DNA of 64,000 nt from Bradyrhizobium sp. 21 (lineage in GTDB: Bacteria; Pseudomonadota; Alphaproteobacteria; Rhizobiales; Xanthobacteraceae), in the NCBI RefSeq assembly GCF_023073335.1, contig NZ_JADPJG010000006.1, positions 1-64,000 of the forward strand. The letters run 5' to 3'. The position numbers were made by a program, and so were the translations under genes. Positions 19,079-29,487 of this stretch are shown piece after piece (position 1 is the stretch's first letter; every line of letters starts with the position of its first letter). Below the pieces are notes generated by a model. The model saw only the letters and a list, made by a program, of their open reading frames with translations. It made no database searches and was not told the origin of the DNA.

Positions 19079-20077
19079 TCAGATGGTCGGATTCCACGCC
19101 GATGGGATCAGGCGGTACTTCGCGCCGTCCTTCTCGACATGGCCGACCGAGGGGAAGGTGAAGTGGAAGCCGATCACGGTCGCCTTCTCGGCCGCCGCCA
19201 TGTCGTAGAACTTGTGGCGCGTCTCCTGCGCCATCGCGGCGTCGGTGTCGAACAGCACGTGCCAGTCCGGATTGCGCAGGAAGAACTCCGGAATGTTGGT
19301 GACGTCGGACTGGATCAGCACCTTGGCATCGCCCGACGCAACCGCGAACGAGGTATGACCGGGCGTATGGCCCGGCGTCGCGATCGAGGTGATGCCGGGC
19401 GCGACCTCCTTGCCCCACTCGTATTTGGTGACCTTGGATTCGAGACCGGCAAACGTCTTCTTCACGTTCGCAAAATAATTCTTCATCATCGGGTTGGACT
19501 CGGCCTTGGCGGCGTTCTCTTCGCTGACCCAGAACTCCCAGTCCTTGACCGGCACCATGATCTCCGCATTGGGGAAGGCGAGCGCGCCGTCGGCGAGACG
19601 GATGCCGTTGGTGTGGTCGGGATGCAGATGCGACAACAGCACGACGTCGATGCTCTTGGGATCGACGCCGGCGGCCTGGAGATTTTGCAGTGTGCGGCCG
19701 ACCGCGCCCTTGCTCGCCTCGAAATTCGCAACGCCGTTGCCGGCATCGATCAGCACGAGCTTGGAGCCGGTGTTGATGAGCTGCGGGTTGAACGGCACCG
19801 TGACCATGCCCTTCGGCATGTAGGCCGCCTCGCCCGCGGCCAGCGCTTCCTCCTTCGGCGCGTTGACGACGAACTTGTCCGGCATCGGGAAAGTGCGCGC
19901 GCCGTCATTGATCGAGGTGCACTCGTAGCTGCCGACCTTGTAGCGGTAGAAGCCCGGCGCCTGCGTGCCGGCTTGCGGCACTGCGGCACTGGTGGCGGTC
20001 GGCCGGAGGCCGGTCACGGCGGCCGCACCGATGGCGGCGGCGCCTGCGAGCAAATGGCGGCGATTGAGATCGGTCAT
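19079..20077 (-). CDS. Tat-exported metallo-beta-lactamase-fold hydrolase
   Basis: A 332-residue protein with a Tat-like signal peptide (LNRRHLLAGAAAIGAAAV, cleavage near residue 32). The dinuclear metal motif is H150-x-H152-x-D154-H155 (LLSHLHPDHTNG), with GHTPGHTSF near 230 supplying a further ligand. Overall it resembles secreted MBL-fold lactonases and YflN/AttM-like hydrolases that include quorum-quenching enzymes, but the substrate is unknown. It is separately placed, with over 100 bp on either side. Confidence 0.85.
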   Translation of the reverse strand: MTDLNRRHLLAGAAAIGAAAVTGLRPTATSAAVPQAGTQAPGFYRYKVGSYECTSINDGARTFPMPDKFVVNAPKEEALAAGEAAYMPKGMVTVPFNPQLINTGSKLVLIDAGNGVANFEASKGAVGRTLQNLQAAGVDPKSIDVVLLSHLHPDHTNGIRLADGALAFPNAEIMVPVKDWEFWVSEENAAKAESNPMMKNYFANVKKTFAGLESKVTKYEWGKEVAPGITSIATPGHTPGHTSFAVASGDAKVLIQSDVTNIPEFFLRNPDWHVLFDTDAAMAQETRHKFYDMAAAEKATVIGFHFTFPSVGHVEKDGAKYRLIPSAWNPTI

Positions 20078-20195
20078 GGAGAGGTCCCCTTCTGAGCGCC
20101 TGCGGTTTTTCCGCGTTCAAATGGCGGCGGAATAATCTCCCGCTTCGCTCAGAAGGCAAGACCTTCTTTCGGTGACGTGCCGTCGCACCTCGCGA

Positions 20196-21329
20196 TTATT
20201 TATTTGGGTTGATGAGGAATTTTTCGCCGGTGGCGCGTTTGGCATATATCGCGATGTTCGCGGGATCGAGCGCCTCCTGGAGCGACACCACCTTGGTGTA
20301 GTGGCTGGCGAAGGTGGTCTTCAATTCGTCGACGACGCGCTGGCGCAGCTTGGCCCCGTCCGCCTGCCCGATCTTCATCAGGAACGGAAACAGCAGCCAG
20401 CCGCCGACGCCCCAGGCCATGCCGAAACCACGCGGCAATTCGATCGGGCGGACATCGAGCCCGCCGTAGACATAGACCTGTTTGTGGACGTTGGAGCCGT
20501 AGCGGCTGTATTCCTTGGCGGTCTTGTTGATCGCGACTTCCATGCAGTTGAGGATGTCGCCGGCGAGCTTGCCGCCGCCGATGGCGTCGAAGGCGATGGT
20601 GGCGCCGGTCTCGACCAGCGCATTGGTGAGATCGCCGAGGAAGCTCGGCGCGGAGGAATCGACGACATGCTTGGCGCCGATCTTGTGCAGGATGTCGGCC
20701 TGCTCCTTGCTGCGCACGATATTGACCAGCGGGATGCCATCCTTGATGCAGATCTTGTTCAGCATCTGGCCGAGATTGGAGGCGGCCGCGGTGTGCACCA
20801 GCGCCTTGTGACCCTCGCGCCGCATGGTCTCCGTCATGCCGAGCGCGGTGAGCGGGTTGACGAAGCAGGACGCGCCTTCCGCCGGCGTGGTACCTGCCGG
20901 CAGCGGCAGGCACTCGCGCACTTTCAGGGTGCGGTACTGGGCATACATCGCGCCGCCGATCATGGCGACGGTCTTGCCCATCAGGGCCTTGGCGGCATCC
21001 GACGAGCCGGTCCTGATGACGACACCCGCGCCCTCGTTGCCGACCGGCATGGATTCGTCGAGACGACCCGCCATCGCACGCATCGCGCCCTCCGGCACCT
21101 TCGCAGTGATCACAGGGGCGTCCTTGGTGCCCGAAGCCTTCGCCGTGCTCATATCGGCCGCGCCCACCAGGAGCCCGAGGTCGGACGGATTGATCGGCGC
21201 CCCCTCGACGCGGACGACGACCTCGTCCGCGCCGGGTTCGGGGGTCGGCACTTCCAGAAGCGAGATCTCGAGCTCTCCGCTCTTCTTGATCAGCGAACGC
21301 AGTTGCAGGCCATTCTTGCCGTCGCTCAT
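20196..21329 (-). CDS. MDR-superfamily zinc-binding/quinone-type dehydrogenase
   Basis: A 377-residue NAD(P)-dependent oxidoreductase. The N-terminal GroES-like domain (about 15-150) has PINPSDLGLLVG and GNEGAGVV. The Rossmann domain contains the VHTAAASNLGQML nucleotide-binding segment (normally AAAGGVG-like) near 185. No cluster of structural-zinc cysteines is seen, so it fits the quinone-oxidoreductase branch rather than classical zinc alcohol dehydrogenases. An unusually long insert (DMSTAKASGTKDAPVITAK region) follows the first motif. The physiological substrate is unknown. Confidence 0.82.
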   Translation of the reverse strand: MSDGKNGLQLRSLIKKSGELEISLLEVPTPEPGADEVVVRVEGAPINPSDLGLLVGAADMSTAKASGTKDAPVITAKVPEGAMRAMAGRLDESMPVGNEGAGVVIRTGSSDAAKALMGKTVAMIGGAMYAQYRTLKVRECLPLPAGTTPAEGASCFVNPLTALGMTETMRREGHKALVHTAAASNLGQMLNKICIKDGIPLVNIVRSKEQADILHKIGAKHVVDSSAPSFLGDLTNALVETGATIAFDAIGGGKLAGDILNCMEVAINKTAKEYSRYGSNVHKQVYVYGGLDVRPIELPRGFGMAWGVGGWLLFPFLMKIGQADGAKLRQRVVDELKTTFASHYTKVVSLQEALDPANIAIYAKRATGEKFLINPNK

Positions 21330-21484
21330 GTCGATCCTCCGCTTGATGCAGGAGCGTCAGCGATGCCTCGAGCCCCCGACCAACTCATAGCCTCAGGCCC
21401 AGGCATTGCAGCGCGACGCGCCCGGATAGGCGGCCTCCATACCAAGTTCCGGCTCGCCGCGCAGCAACTGATTGAACCGGAAGC

Positions 21485-22240
21485 CTAGCCGACGGGAACG
21501 GCGGATTCGCGCTGCAGGATGTGCGGTTGGCTACGCGGATGCAGATGCTGAAGTCCGATCGGCATTTCCTGCCCCGGCGGACGGGGACCGCCGAGATCGA
21601 CATCGGTCGAATACGCAAATGCATTGGTCGGCGACAGTCCCGATACCTTGAAGCACAGCCGCGCCTCCGGCAGACCGCCGCCGTAATCCTTGGGCGGTGC
21701 ATATTCAACCGAGAGCCACACGATGTTGAAGCAGGCCGGACTGAGAAGCCCGATCATCCAGTCGCCGGTAAAGGCCTCTGGCGTCACGTAGGTCCAGGCA
21801 TGCGGGTTGCTGCCAAGGCTCCAAAGTCCGAAGCCGGGCAAGACCGTGGCTCCGTCGGGCCCGCCGGTGACCCTGACATAGAGCTGAATCCATTCGGTTC
21901 CCAGCGAGAACGTGAAGATATAGGTCTTCCCGGTCATCACGGCATTGCTGCTCATGTCGTTGATGTACAGTGGCCGGTAGATGCCGGCCTGGTAAGTGTA
22001 GCCGTAGGTCGTCGGGACCATTCCCTGGGCGCCGAACGCGGTGCCGTTTCCGGACCAGTATTGCTTGCTCGGCTTCCACGGCGGCGGCGGCGCGTTGGGC
22101 GGCCCGTAGGCAAGCGCCCCGGCCGTCACCTTCAGCCCGTTCACAGCGCCGCTGCTGATGTACGATGCGTTGTTGTCGAGGTTCAGGCCGACGGTAAGCC
22201 TGCCTTTGGTCTGCAAGGTCGGATCCGAGAGTGCGGGCAT
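21485..22240 (-). CDS. Unrecognised 251-residue protein, partner of the adjacent giant protein
   Basis: I recognise no family. The protein is soluble, with no signal peptide or membrane segment. It is rich in Gly, Pro, Trp and Tyr, with predicted beta structure throughout (for example YTYQAGIYRPLY and YIFTFSLGTEWIQLYV), suggesting a jelly-roll or lectin-like fold. A proline run (PNAPPPPWKP) lies near residue 55. AGAGG lies 9 bases before the ATG. It starts 90 bp downstream of the giant gene on the same strand, so the two probably form one transcript and act together. Confidence 0.6.
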   Translation of the reverse strand: MPALSDPTLQTKGRLTVGLNLDNNASYISSGAVNGLKVTAGALAYGPPNAPPPPWKPSKQYWSGNGTAFGAQGMVPTTYGYTYQAGIYRPLYINDMSSNAVMTGKTYIFTFSLGTEWIQLYVRVTGGPDGATVLPGFGLWSLGSNPHAWTYVTPEAFTGDWMIGLLSPACFNIVWLSVEYAPPKDYGGGLPEARLCFKVSGLSPTNAFAYSTDVDLGGPRPPGQEMPIGLQHLHPRSQPHILQRESAVPVG

Positions 22241-22330
22241 GATAATATCCTCTGATGAAACAGCCTGGGTGAAAATCAGTTCGCGTAATTTGAGCAGTAT
22301 GAGCGTCCCTCCGGATGCCCGGCCCGTGAC

Positions 22331-25300
22331 CTAGGCCGAGCCCATCGAGACGCGTCTTGCAGTTAGCGTCGTCCCTTCCTCCGAATCGATGATCTCCTTG
22401 CCGTGGACGATCTTGGCGATTCCGGCGCTGACATCACTTATGAGGTCCATGACGCCGAGGAAGATACGGGCATCAAGCGGATCAAGCGTGTGCTTGGCGG
22501 GCTTTGCGATCGCCGACAATGGCCCGGCGGCGCCGGCAACCCATTCCGACACCCGCGCCGTGCCTGCACTCTCCTTCTCGTAGAGCATCCAAGCGTTCAT
22601 CGCCAAAGACAGGATGCCGCCGGCACTCAATGCGCAAGATCCCGGGAACGAGCCGCGCGGACCATCCTTGAATTTGCGGGCGATGCCCCACAAGAACTTG
22701 AACGCGATATTGCCGAACCCGGACAGCCAGGCCGCCGAGGTGGCCTGCTTGACCGGCGTGTCGAACTCGAGCCTTGCGAACGGGCCTCCGGGCCAGGCCA
22801 GAAACTGAATCAAGGTCGGGCCGAGAATCACGACGGCCAGGGCTTGCCAGGGAGGCGGGTTGTCGAACAATCCGACATCGAGCCCGATATCGGCGACACA
22901 CCACACCGTCGTCTGGACGAGGCCAGACAGGATCAGGAGAACGCCGATCTCCTTCTTGCTCGAAGCAACGCCCTGCTCGACCTGTTCGAGCGAGAACGGA
23001 GAGTCCTCGAAGATGATGCGATAGAGCGTGGTCGCAACGAAGGCGCAGAGCAGCGAGCCGAGCCCGACGACGGTCAAATCCTCCGAAGAGCCCGGGTTGA
23101 TCAGATCGTAGAGCGCCTGGATAACGAAGTTATTGATGGAGGCGCCGAACACCGCGGTGTTGAGCGCGACGAGATCCTTGGCGAAGAAGTTCAGAACAGA
23201 CTGAACCAGTGAATCGAGAACCCGCAGGATCGCCAGGATCAGGTCTTTCACCTCGCCAACGATTGTTGCGAGCAGAACCTTGCCGAACTCCGACGTGTTG
23301 GTTGCCAGCGCCTGCAAGCGTTTGATGCTTGCCTGGATGAGTTTGGCAATCTCGGTGGCGAAGGCCGACTGGACCTGCGAGATGAGAGCCATCGCATCCT
23401 GCACCATCGCCGATGGAACATTGATGCCAAGACTGATGAGGCTGCCGAACGAGACCTTGTCCATCAGCCAGTTGGCGACGCTTGCACTGTCCTCGATGAT
23501 TTCGAGAAACGTGCTCACGCCGGACGGCGCATCCATTCCGTCATCCGCGTCGATCTTGCCGAGATCCTTCTCGATCCCCGCAAAGGCCTGCTTGACGGCG
23601 CCTTCCATGGTCTCGAAGAAGCTGTGGCTGACCTTGCCGCCGTCCGCGGCATAACCCGCGAGCGAAATCAGGCCATGGCTGAAGATCTGCTCGAACTTCC
23701 GCTTGGTGGCCCAGATATCCTTGCGGGCATCGCTGAGCAGCCAGGCGAGGAAGTTGTAGAGCCTGACGAAGAACGTCTTAACCGCATTGAAGACGGTTTC
23801 CACGAAGCGGAAGGCGCTTTCGACGGTGTCGACGATGCCGTTCCAGACGATCTTGAGCTTGTCCGCCACCCAATTGATGGCGAGCTCGAAACCTGTGGCG
23901 ATCGGCTTGATGACATAGTCGTACACGGCATTGACGGCAGTCTCGAACGCATCGCCGATCGCTTCGATCGCGTCCTCGAAGAAGTCGAAAAATCCAAAAT
24001 CCGGGCTGGTGCGCAACGCCGCGATCTCGGCGATGGCGGCGTCCGCCTCCTCATTGGTGAGGGTCTTGAAAACAGCCCGCCCGCCGACGACGGTGAAGCG
24101 GAAGGGCTGCCGAGGCTGCGCGCGCATCGGCAGCGGCAGCCGGAGGTCGTCCCTGGCGTTGAGGCGTGCCCGTACCAAGGCGACCGGTCCGTCATGGATG
24201 CTAGCCATCGCTTCGGTGACGGCCAGCCGAATTTGATCGGCATCGGAACTGAACTCGCTCGGCACGAGTTGCTTGACCTGGGCCGTCGTGATGTTGCGCA
24301 GCCTTTCCTGCACATCATGATTGGGCGTCACTGCGAAATCGCCGCCGTCCATCATCAGGTCCGGCAGCCTGGCGCTCAATCCTGCGGCATTCAGCGACCG
24401 CGTCTCCGTCGTCACCCGCAGGCGGCCGGCCGCGTCGGTCGTGAACGTCACAGCCCGCGCCGGGCCGAGGGTCACGACTTCGCCTGCGATCGAGGCGGTC
24501 ACGATCTCCGTCGATTTCAACGCGACCTTGGCGTTGGTAAGGGGCACGCCCTTGGCATCGTAGAACGTCAGCGTCGTCGAATAGGTCTTCTGCTCGACCA
24601 GCTTGCGGGTCACCGGCGGATACTGGACCGGCTCCCGAGTCCAGCCGCCTTTGCTGTCGTCCGGCGAATCCGGATCGTCCGGCGGGCTCTGCCACATCCG
24701 CATCAGGCCCTTCGTCGGGACATAGCCGACCAACTCCACATCGCCTTCCGTCCCCCGCGCTGTGAGGATGTTTCTCAGACGAAGGAAGAAGTCGAACCTG
24801 GTGTCCGACGGCGGCGTCGCAATGAATTGCAACGCGCCGCTGTCATCGAGCGCGAACAGCGCCAGCGGATTGGTGCCGGCGCTCGCAACCGCCAGCGCGG
24901 TCGCCTTGATCGCGGAATCCACGACCACGAAGCCGGCGTCCGGGTTGCTACCGTCGAGATACTGGATCTGCGGCCGATCGGTCATGTCGCCGGGATCGGC
25001 GACGAACACCGCCGAATTTTTGTCTGCCTGGGTGCCGACGGCCAGCGAGCGGAAGACGACGCTCGACGCCAGCAATCTTGCCGGTGCCGTGAAAGGAGCA
25101 GCCACCGTGAACAGGTCGAGCGCGACCGGCGTGGCGGTGGCCGTGTTCGCGAACAGGAGACAATCGACGCCCGCGATGGTGCAGCTCTCGATGACGGTCT
25201 GGTCGGTATCGGTGATGTAGTGCCATGACGGATTCGCAGCGGCCCAATCGACTTGCCACAAGGCCGATTGGCCCGTCTGCCCCGGCGACGGGCTGAGCAG

Positions 25301-25771
25301 CGCAAACAGCTCTAGCTTGCCTGCGATCGTGAAGGCCGCAAGCTTGCTGGCCTGCACGAACATGGGCACGGAGCCGTCCGGCGCGATCGGCTGCGGTGAG
25401 CTCCACGCCCCCCCGCTCTGCCGCGTCATGACGTAAATGTCGGGCGCCGCCACATTCGAGCCGATGGCAAAGACCGAGAACCTGCCGCTCGCATCGATGC
25501 CGCCGACAACCTGGCTCGGCTGAAGCGTGGCATCGACCACTTCCTCGCTCCAGCCCGTGTCGCTGTCGGGATCCCGGCGCAGCGACATGATGTTGCCGGT
25601 CGCTCCGAGGTAAAGCAGGCTGTAACTGCCGTCGGCCTGTTGTATCGCCGTCAGATCCGTCTCGCCGGTCAGGTCCGTGGCGTAGACGAAATCGTCCATC
25701 AATTGACCGCTGGCCTGAACGGTAACAGATCCATCCGTGCTGACGGCCCGGGTCGCTCGCAATCTGGTCAT
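22331..25771 (-). CDS. Giant unrecognised multidomain protein (beta-propeller-like, Ig-like, helical, membrane region)
   Basis: A 1146-residue protein with no family that I can name. Residues 20-340 look like repeated beta blades (SYSLLYLGATGNIMSL, GRFSVFAIGS, KLELFALLS, LALFALDDSGALQFIA). About 385-465 resembles an Ig-like fold (TTLTFYDAKGVPLTNAKVAL, AVTFTTDAAGRLRV). About 580-870 is a long series of amphipathic Phe/Ile-rich helices (FFDFFEDAIEAIGDAFET). About 885-1060 holds several strongly hydrophobic segments. There is no signal peptide. The ATG at 25771 has GGAG 8 bases upstream. The layout (recognition module, amphipathic helices, hydrophobic end) recalls large pore-forming or contractile/tail-associated proteins, but that is conjecture. 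Confidence 0.6.
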   Translation of the reverse strand: MTRLRATRAVSTDGSVTVQASGQLMDDFVYATDLTGETDLTAIQQADGSYSLLYLGATGNIMSLRRDPDSDTGWSEEVVDATLQPSQVVGGIDASGRFSVFAIGSNVAAPDIYVMTRQSGGAWSSPQPIAPDGSVPMFVQASKLAAFTIAGKLELFALLSPSPGQTGQSALWQVDWAAANPSWHYITDTDQTVIESCTIAGVDCLLFANTATATPVALDLFTVAAPFTAPARLLASSVVFRSLAVGTQADKNSAVFVADPGDMTDRPQIQYLDGSNPDAGFVVVDSAIKATALAVASAGTNPLALFALDDSGALQFIATPPSDTRFDFFLRLRNILTARGTEGDVELVGYVPTKGLMRMWQSPPDDPDSPDDSKGGWTREPVQYPPVTRKLVEQKTYSTTLTFYDAKGVPLTNAKVALKSTEIVTASIAGEVVTLGPARAVTFTTDAAGRLRVTTETRSLNAAGLSARLPDLMMDGGDFAVTPNHDVQERLRNITTAQVKQLVPSEFSSDADQIRLAVTEAMASIHDGPVALVRARLNARDDLRLPLPMRAQPRQPFRFTVVGGRAVFKTLTNEEADAAIAEIAALRTSPDFGFFDFFEDAIEAIGDAFETAVNAVYDYVIKPIATGFELAINWVADKLKIVWNGIVDTVESAFRFVETVFNAVKTFFVRLYNFLAWLLSDARKDIWATKRKFEQIFSHGLISLAGYAADGGKVSHSFFETMEGAVKQAFAGIEKDLGKIDADDGMDAPSGVSTFLEIIEDSASVANWLMDKVSFGSLISLGINVPSAMVQDAMALISQVQSAFATEIAKLIQASIKRLQALATNTSEFGKVLLATIVGEVKDLILAILRVLDSLVQSVLNFFAKDLVALNTAVFGASINNFVIQALYDLINPGSSEDLTVVGLGSLLCAFVATTLYRIIFEDSPFSLEQVEQGVASSKKEIGVLLILSGLVQTTVWCVADIGLDVGLFDNPPPWQALAVVILGPTLIQFLAWPGGPFARLEFDTPVKQATSAAWLSGFGNIAFKFLWGIARKFKDGPRGSFPGSCALSAGGILSLAMNAWMLYEKESAGTARVSEWVAGAAGPLSAIAKPAKHTLDPLDARIFLGVMDLISDVSAGIAKIVHGKEIIDSEEGTTLTARRVSMGSA

Positions 25772-25809
25772 TTTGGCGCTCCGCGTTGGGCGAGGCAAAG
25801 CACCGGCGC

Positions 25810-25828
25810 TTCCGCGTCAGACGCGGAA
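25810..25828. promoter_or_regulatory. Palindrome upstream of the giant gene
   Basis: TTCCGCGT and ACGCGGAA arms flank CAG, 39 bp upstream of the giant gene's ATG. An A+T-rich stretch (AAAAAATAAATATGAAG) lies just beyond it. The layout suits an operator overlapping a promoter. Confidence 0.4.
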
Positions 25829-25986
25829 CGTCAAATGGCTAAAAAATAAATATGAAGTAAACCTCGCCTAGAAAGTGCTTCAATAAGACATCACAACCCG
25901 GCCCCGTCAACGGGCATGATCGCGCGATGCCGATCAAGCTGCCGTGACGAGGTCCACTTTCCGATGCTGGCAACGAGGCCGATGCG

Positions 25987-27300
<1,314 letters not shown>

Positions 27301-27394
27301 TTAGCGGTGCTTCTACCGCAATGCATCGAGGCGGAAAAGGCCGGGTGACGGCTGCCGAAGGATTGGCTATGAGGGCCGGCACGGAGGCGGCCAA

Positions 27395-27871
27395 ATGTCG
27401 AAAAAGCCAAGCAAATCGAAGAACTCACCTGCTTTACAGCTCGGCCGCGCCGTGGAATGGCCCGATACGCCCGAGAAGGCGAAGCTCGACCGCGTGCCGA
27501 ATCCGCAAGCAGGCACGGACTATCTCGTGCGCTTCACCGTGCCGGAATTCACCTCGCTCTGCCCCGTCACGGGCCAGCCTGATTTCGCGCATCTGATGAT
27601 CGACTACGCGCCGGGTGCGTGGCTGCTGGAGTCGAAGTCGCTGAAACTCTACATCGCGAGCTTCCGCAATCACGGCGCCTTCCACGAGGACTGCACCGTG
27701 ATGATCGGCAAGCGCATCGCGAGCGAGATCAAGCCGAAGTTCCTGCGCATCGGCGGCTACTGGTATCCGCGCGGCGGCATCCCGATCGACGTGTTCTGGC
27801 AGACCGGCCGCGCGCCGAAAGGCCTGTGGGTGCCCGAGCAGGGCGTCGCACCCTATCGCGGGCGGGGCTGA
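27395..27871 (+). CDS. queF: NADPH-dependent 7-cyano-7-deazaguanine reductase (preQ0 reductase)
   Basis: A 158-residue type I QueF that reduces preQ0 to preQ1 in queuosine synthesis. The covalent thioimide Cys56 and catalytic Asp63 lie in [13 protein letters not shown]. The NADPH-binding signature [16 protein letters not shown] is at about 86-101, with FHED just after. GGAGG lies 8 bases upstream of the ATG. The gene is monocistronic and divergent from eno; other queuosine genes are not in the window. Confidence 0.96.
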   Translation: MSKKPSKSKNSPALQLGRAVEWPDTPEKAKLDRVPNPQAGTDYLVRFTVPEFTSLCPVTGQPDFAHLMIDYAPGAWLLESKSLKLYIASFRNHGAFHEDCTVMIGKRIASEIKPKFLRIGGYWYPRGGIPIDVFWQTGRAPKGLWVPEQGVAPYRGRG

Positions 27872-27889
27872 GTCTTTCTCGTGTCGGAC

Positions 27890-27916
27890 GCGCCGCAGCG
27901 TGAAGCGCTGCGCCGC
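27890..27916. terminator. Imperfect GC-rich hairpin after queF
   Basis: GCGCCGCAGCG and CGCTGCGCCGC pair with one mismatch around TGAA, 18 bp after the queF stop. It lies between convergent queF and the MFS gene, and is a plausible bidirectional terminator without U-tracts. Confidence 0.45.
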
Positions 27917-28009
27917 TGGACCGGGACCCAGCGTCGCGATGGCCCCCCGATCAGCAGCCCACCACGCAACGCGCGTCCGACCAAGCCACCCCCCTTCCCG
28001 ACTCGGCAT

Positions 28010-29407
28010 CTACCCGCTGCTTTTGTCCGCGATGCTCGGCGGCAGTATCAAAGCAGCGATCAGGCCGCCGACTGCTGCAAGAGCGGCAAGAAGCCAGGGC
28101 CATGCATAGCTCGCGGCGGTCGCTACGTCCGGCAGGGCTGCGCCGAGTGCTGCGATACCGAGGGCAAACCCAGCCTGCCGCATCACCACGGTAACGGCCG
28201 AGGCCATGCCGGCCTGGGCCGAGGGCATCAGTGCAACCACGGCGCCCGACAATTGCGGATGCGCGAGGGCAGCGCCAAATCCGATCAAGAGCATCCCGAT
28301 GGCTGCAGCGGCGAGAGCGGCCTTGGCGCCCCCGAGCCAACCGCTCGCCGCCGACGCCAAAATGAGATCACCGGCCAACGCTGCCACCATTGCCGTCGCA
28401 AATACTCGACCCCAACCGCAGCACGCCACCAACCGGGCGCCATAGGGTGGCAGGAGAAGCATCGGCAACGTTGCGGGGAGTAGTGCAATCCCAACCGCTG
28501 AACCTGTCCAGCCGAAAGCAGCATTCAGGAATGGCGGCAGGTAGACGAGCACGGCCCAATAGGCAACGGAGACCGCGAACAGCAGCAGCGAAATGCAAAT
28601 CATGACCGGCCGACCAAACACGGCCGGATCGAAGATCGGCACCGGCCGGCGCAACTGCTGCAATACGAAGATGGCAAGCAGACACGCACTCGCGGCAAGG
28701 CCGACCGCAACGCGCGCGGGTGTTGAACGTCCCGTCAAAAGGCTTTCGATTGCAATACCGAGAGCGAGGGTAAGGAGAGCGACACCGCTCCAATCCAATG
28801 GTCGGCGCTCAGGACTTCGCGACTCTGCGACCAGCAGCGGAACGATCAGAAGAGCGAGCGAGCAAAGCGGGATATTGGCAAAGAAGATGTAACGCCATCC
28901 GATCAGACTCGACACGAGTCCACCCAGGGTCGGACCGAGCGCCATCGCAATACCCGAGAGCACTCCCATCAACCCAAATGCCCGGGCACGCTCCTCGGGC
29001 CGGACATACGTGTTCGCGAGCAGCGCAATGCCGCCGGTTATGACGAACGCCGCACCGACGCCTTGAACTGCACGAGCAGCCCACAGCATCGGACCGCCCG
29101 CCGCAACCCCGCAAACGATCGAGCCGACCAGGAACACGATATTGCCGCCCAGCAGCGCGCGGCGACGTCCGTATCTGTCGGCCAGCGCGCCGGCAGCGAG
29201 CAGAGTGCCCGTAAAAGCCAAACTGTATGCATCCATCACCCAAGCGCTGGCGGCGACGCCGAAACCGAGATCAGCCGCGATGGCGGGCATCGCGACCACA
29301 ACCGCGGTAACATCGAACTGCGTGAGAAACGCCGCCATGCCCAGCACCATTGCCGGCAGCCCGCACCAAAGGCGTCGAGACTGCGTGTCGTGTTCGGGAT
29401 TTTCCAT
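28010..29407 (-). CDS. MFS multidrug-type transporter (DHA2/EmrB-like, 14 TM)
   Basis: A 465-residue polytopic protein with about 14 hydrophobic segments. The first helix carries LTQFDVTAVVVAMPAIA. Motif A (ADRYGRRRALL) follows TM2, and the motif C-like GGIALLANTYVRPEERARAFG region is typical of proton-driven drug exporters of the DHA2 group. The ATG at 29407 has GGAG 6 bases upstream; upstream in-frame codons overlap the divergent regulator. It is divergent from a LysR-type gene, which probably controls it. The substrate is unknown. Confidence 0.85.
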   Translation of the reverse strand: MENPEHDTQSRRLWCGLPAMVLGMAAFLTQFDVTAVVVAMPAIAADLGFGVAASAWVMDAYSLAFTGTLLAAGALADRYGRRRALLGGNIVFLVGSIVCGVAAGGPMLWAARAVQGVGAAFVITGGIALLANTYVRPEERARAFGLMGVLSGIAMALGPTLGGLVSSLIGWRYIFFANIPLCSLALLIVPLLVAESRSPERRPLDWSGVALLTLALGIAIESLLTGRSTPARVAVGLAASACLLAIFVLQQLRRPVPIFDPAVFGRPVMICISLLLFAVSVAYWAVLVYLPPFLNAAFGWTGSAVGIALLPATLPMLLLPPYGARLVACCGWGRVFATAMVAALAGDLILASAASGWLGGAKAALAAAAIGMLLIGFGAALAHPQLSGAVVALMPSAQAGMASAVTVVMRQAGFALGIAALGAALPDVATAASYAWPWLLAALAAVGGLIAALILPPSIADKSSG

Positions 29408-29487
29408 GGATCTCCGATCGAGAAGGGCTGCTACCCCATATGGACGCCGAAGCGCGATGCAAGCCAATGCAAAGGGTTCACATCCGC

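Noticed and set aside
27319..27394. preQ1 riboswitch before queF
   Set aside because: The leader is short and I could not form the compact H-type pseudoknot or find the conserved A-rich tail near the ribosome-binding site.
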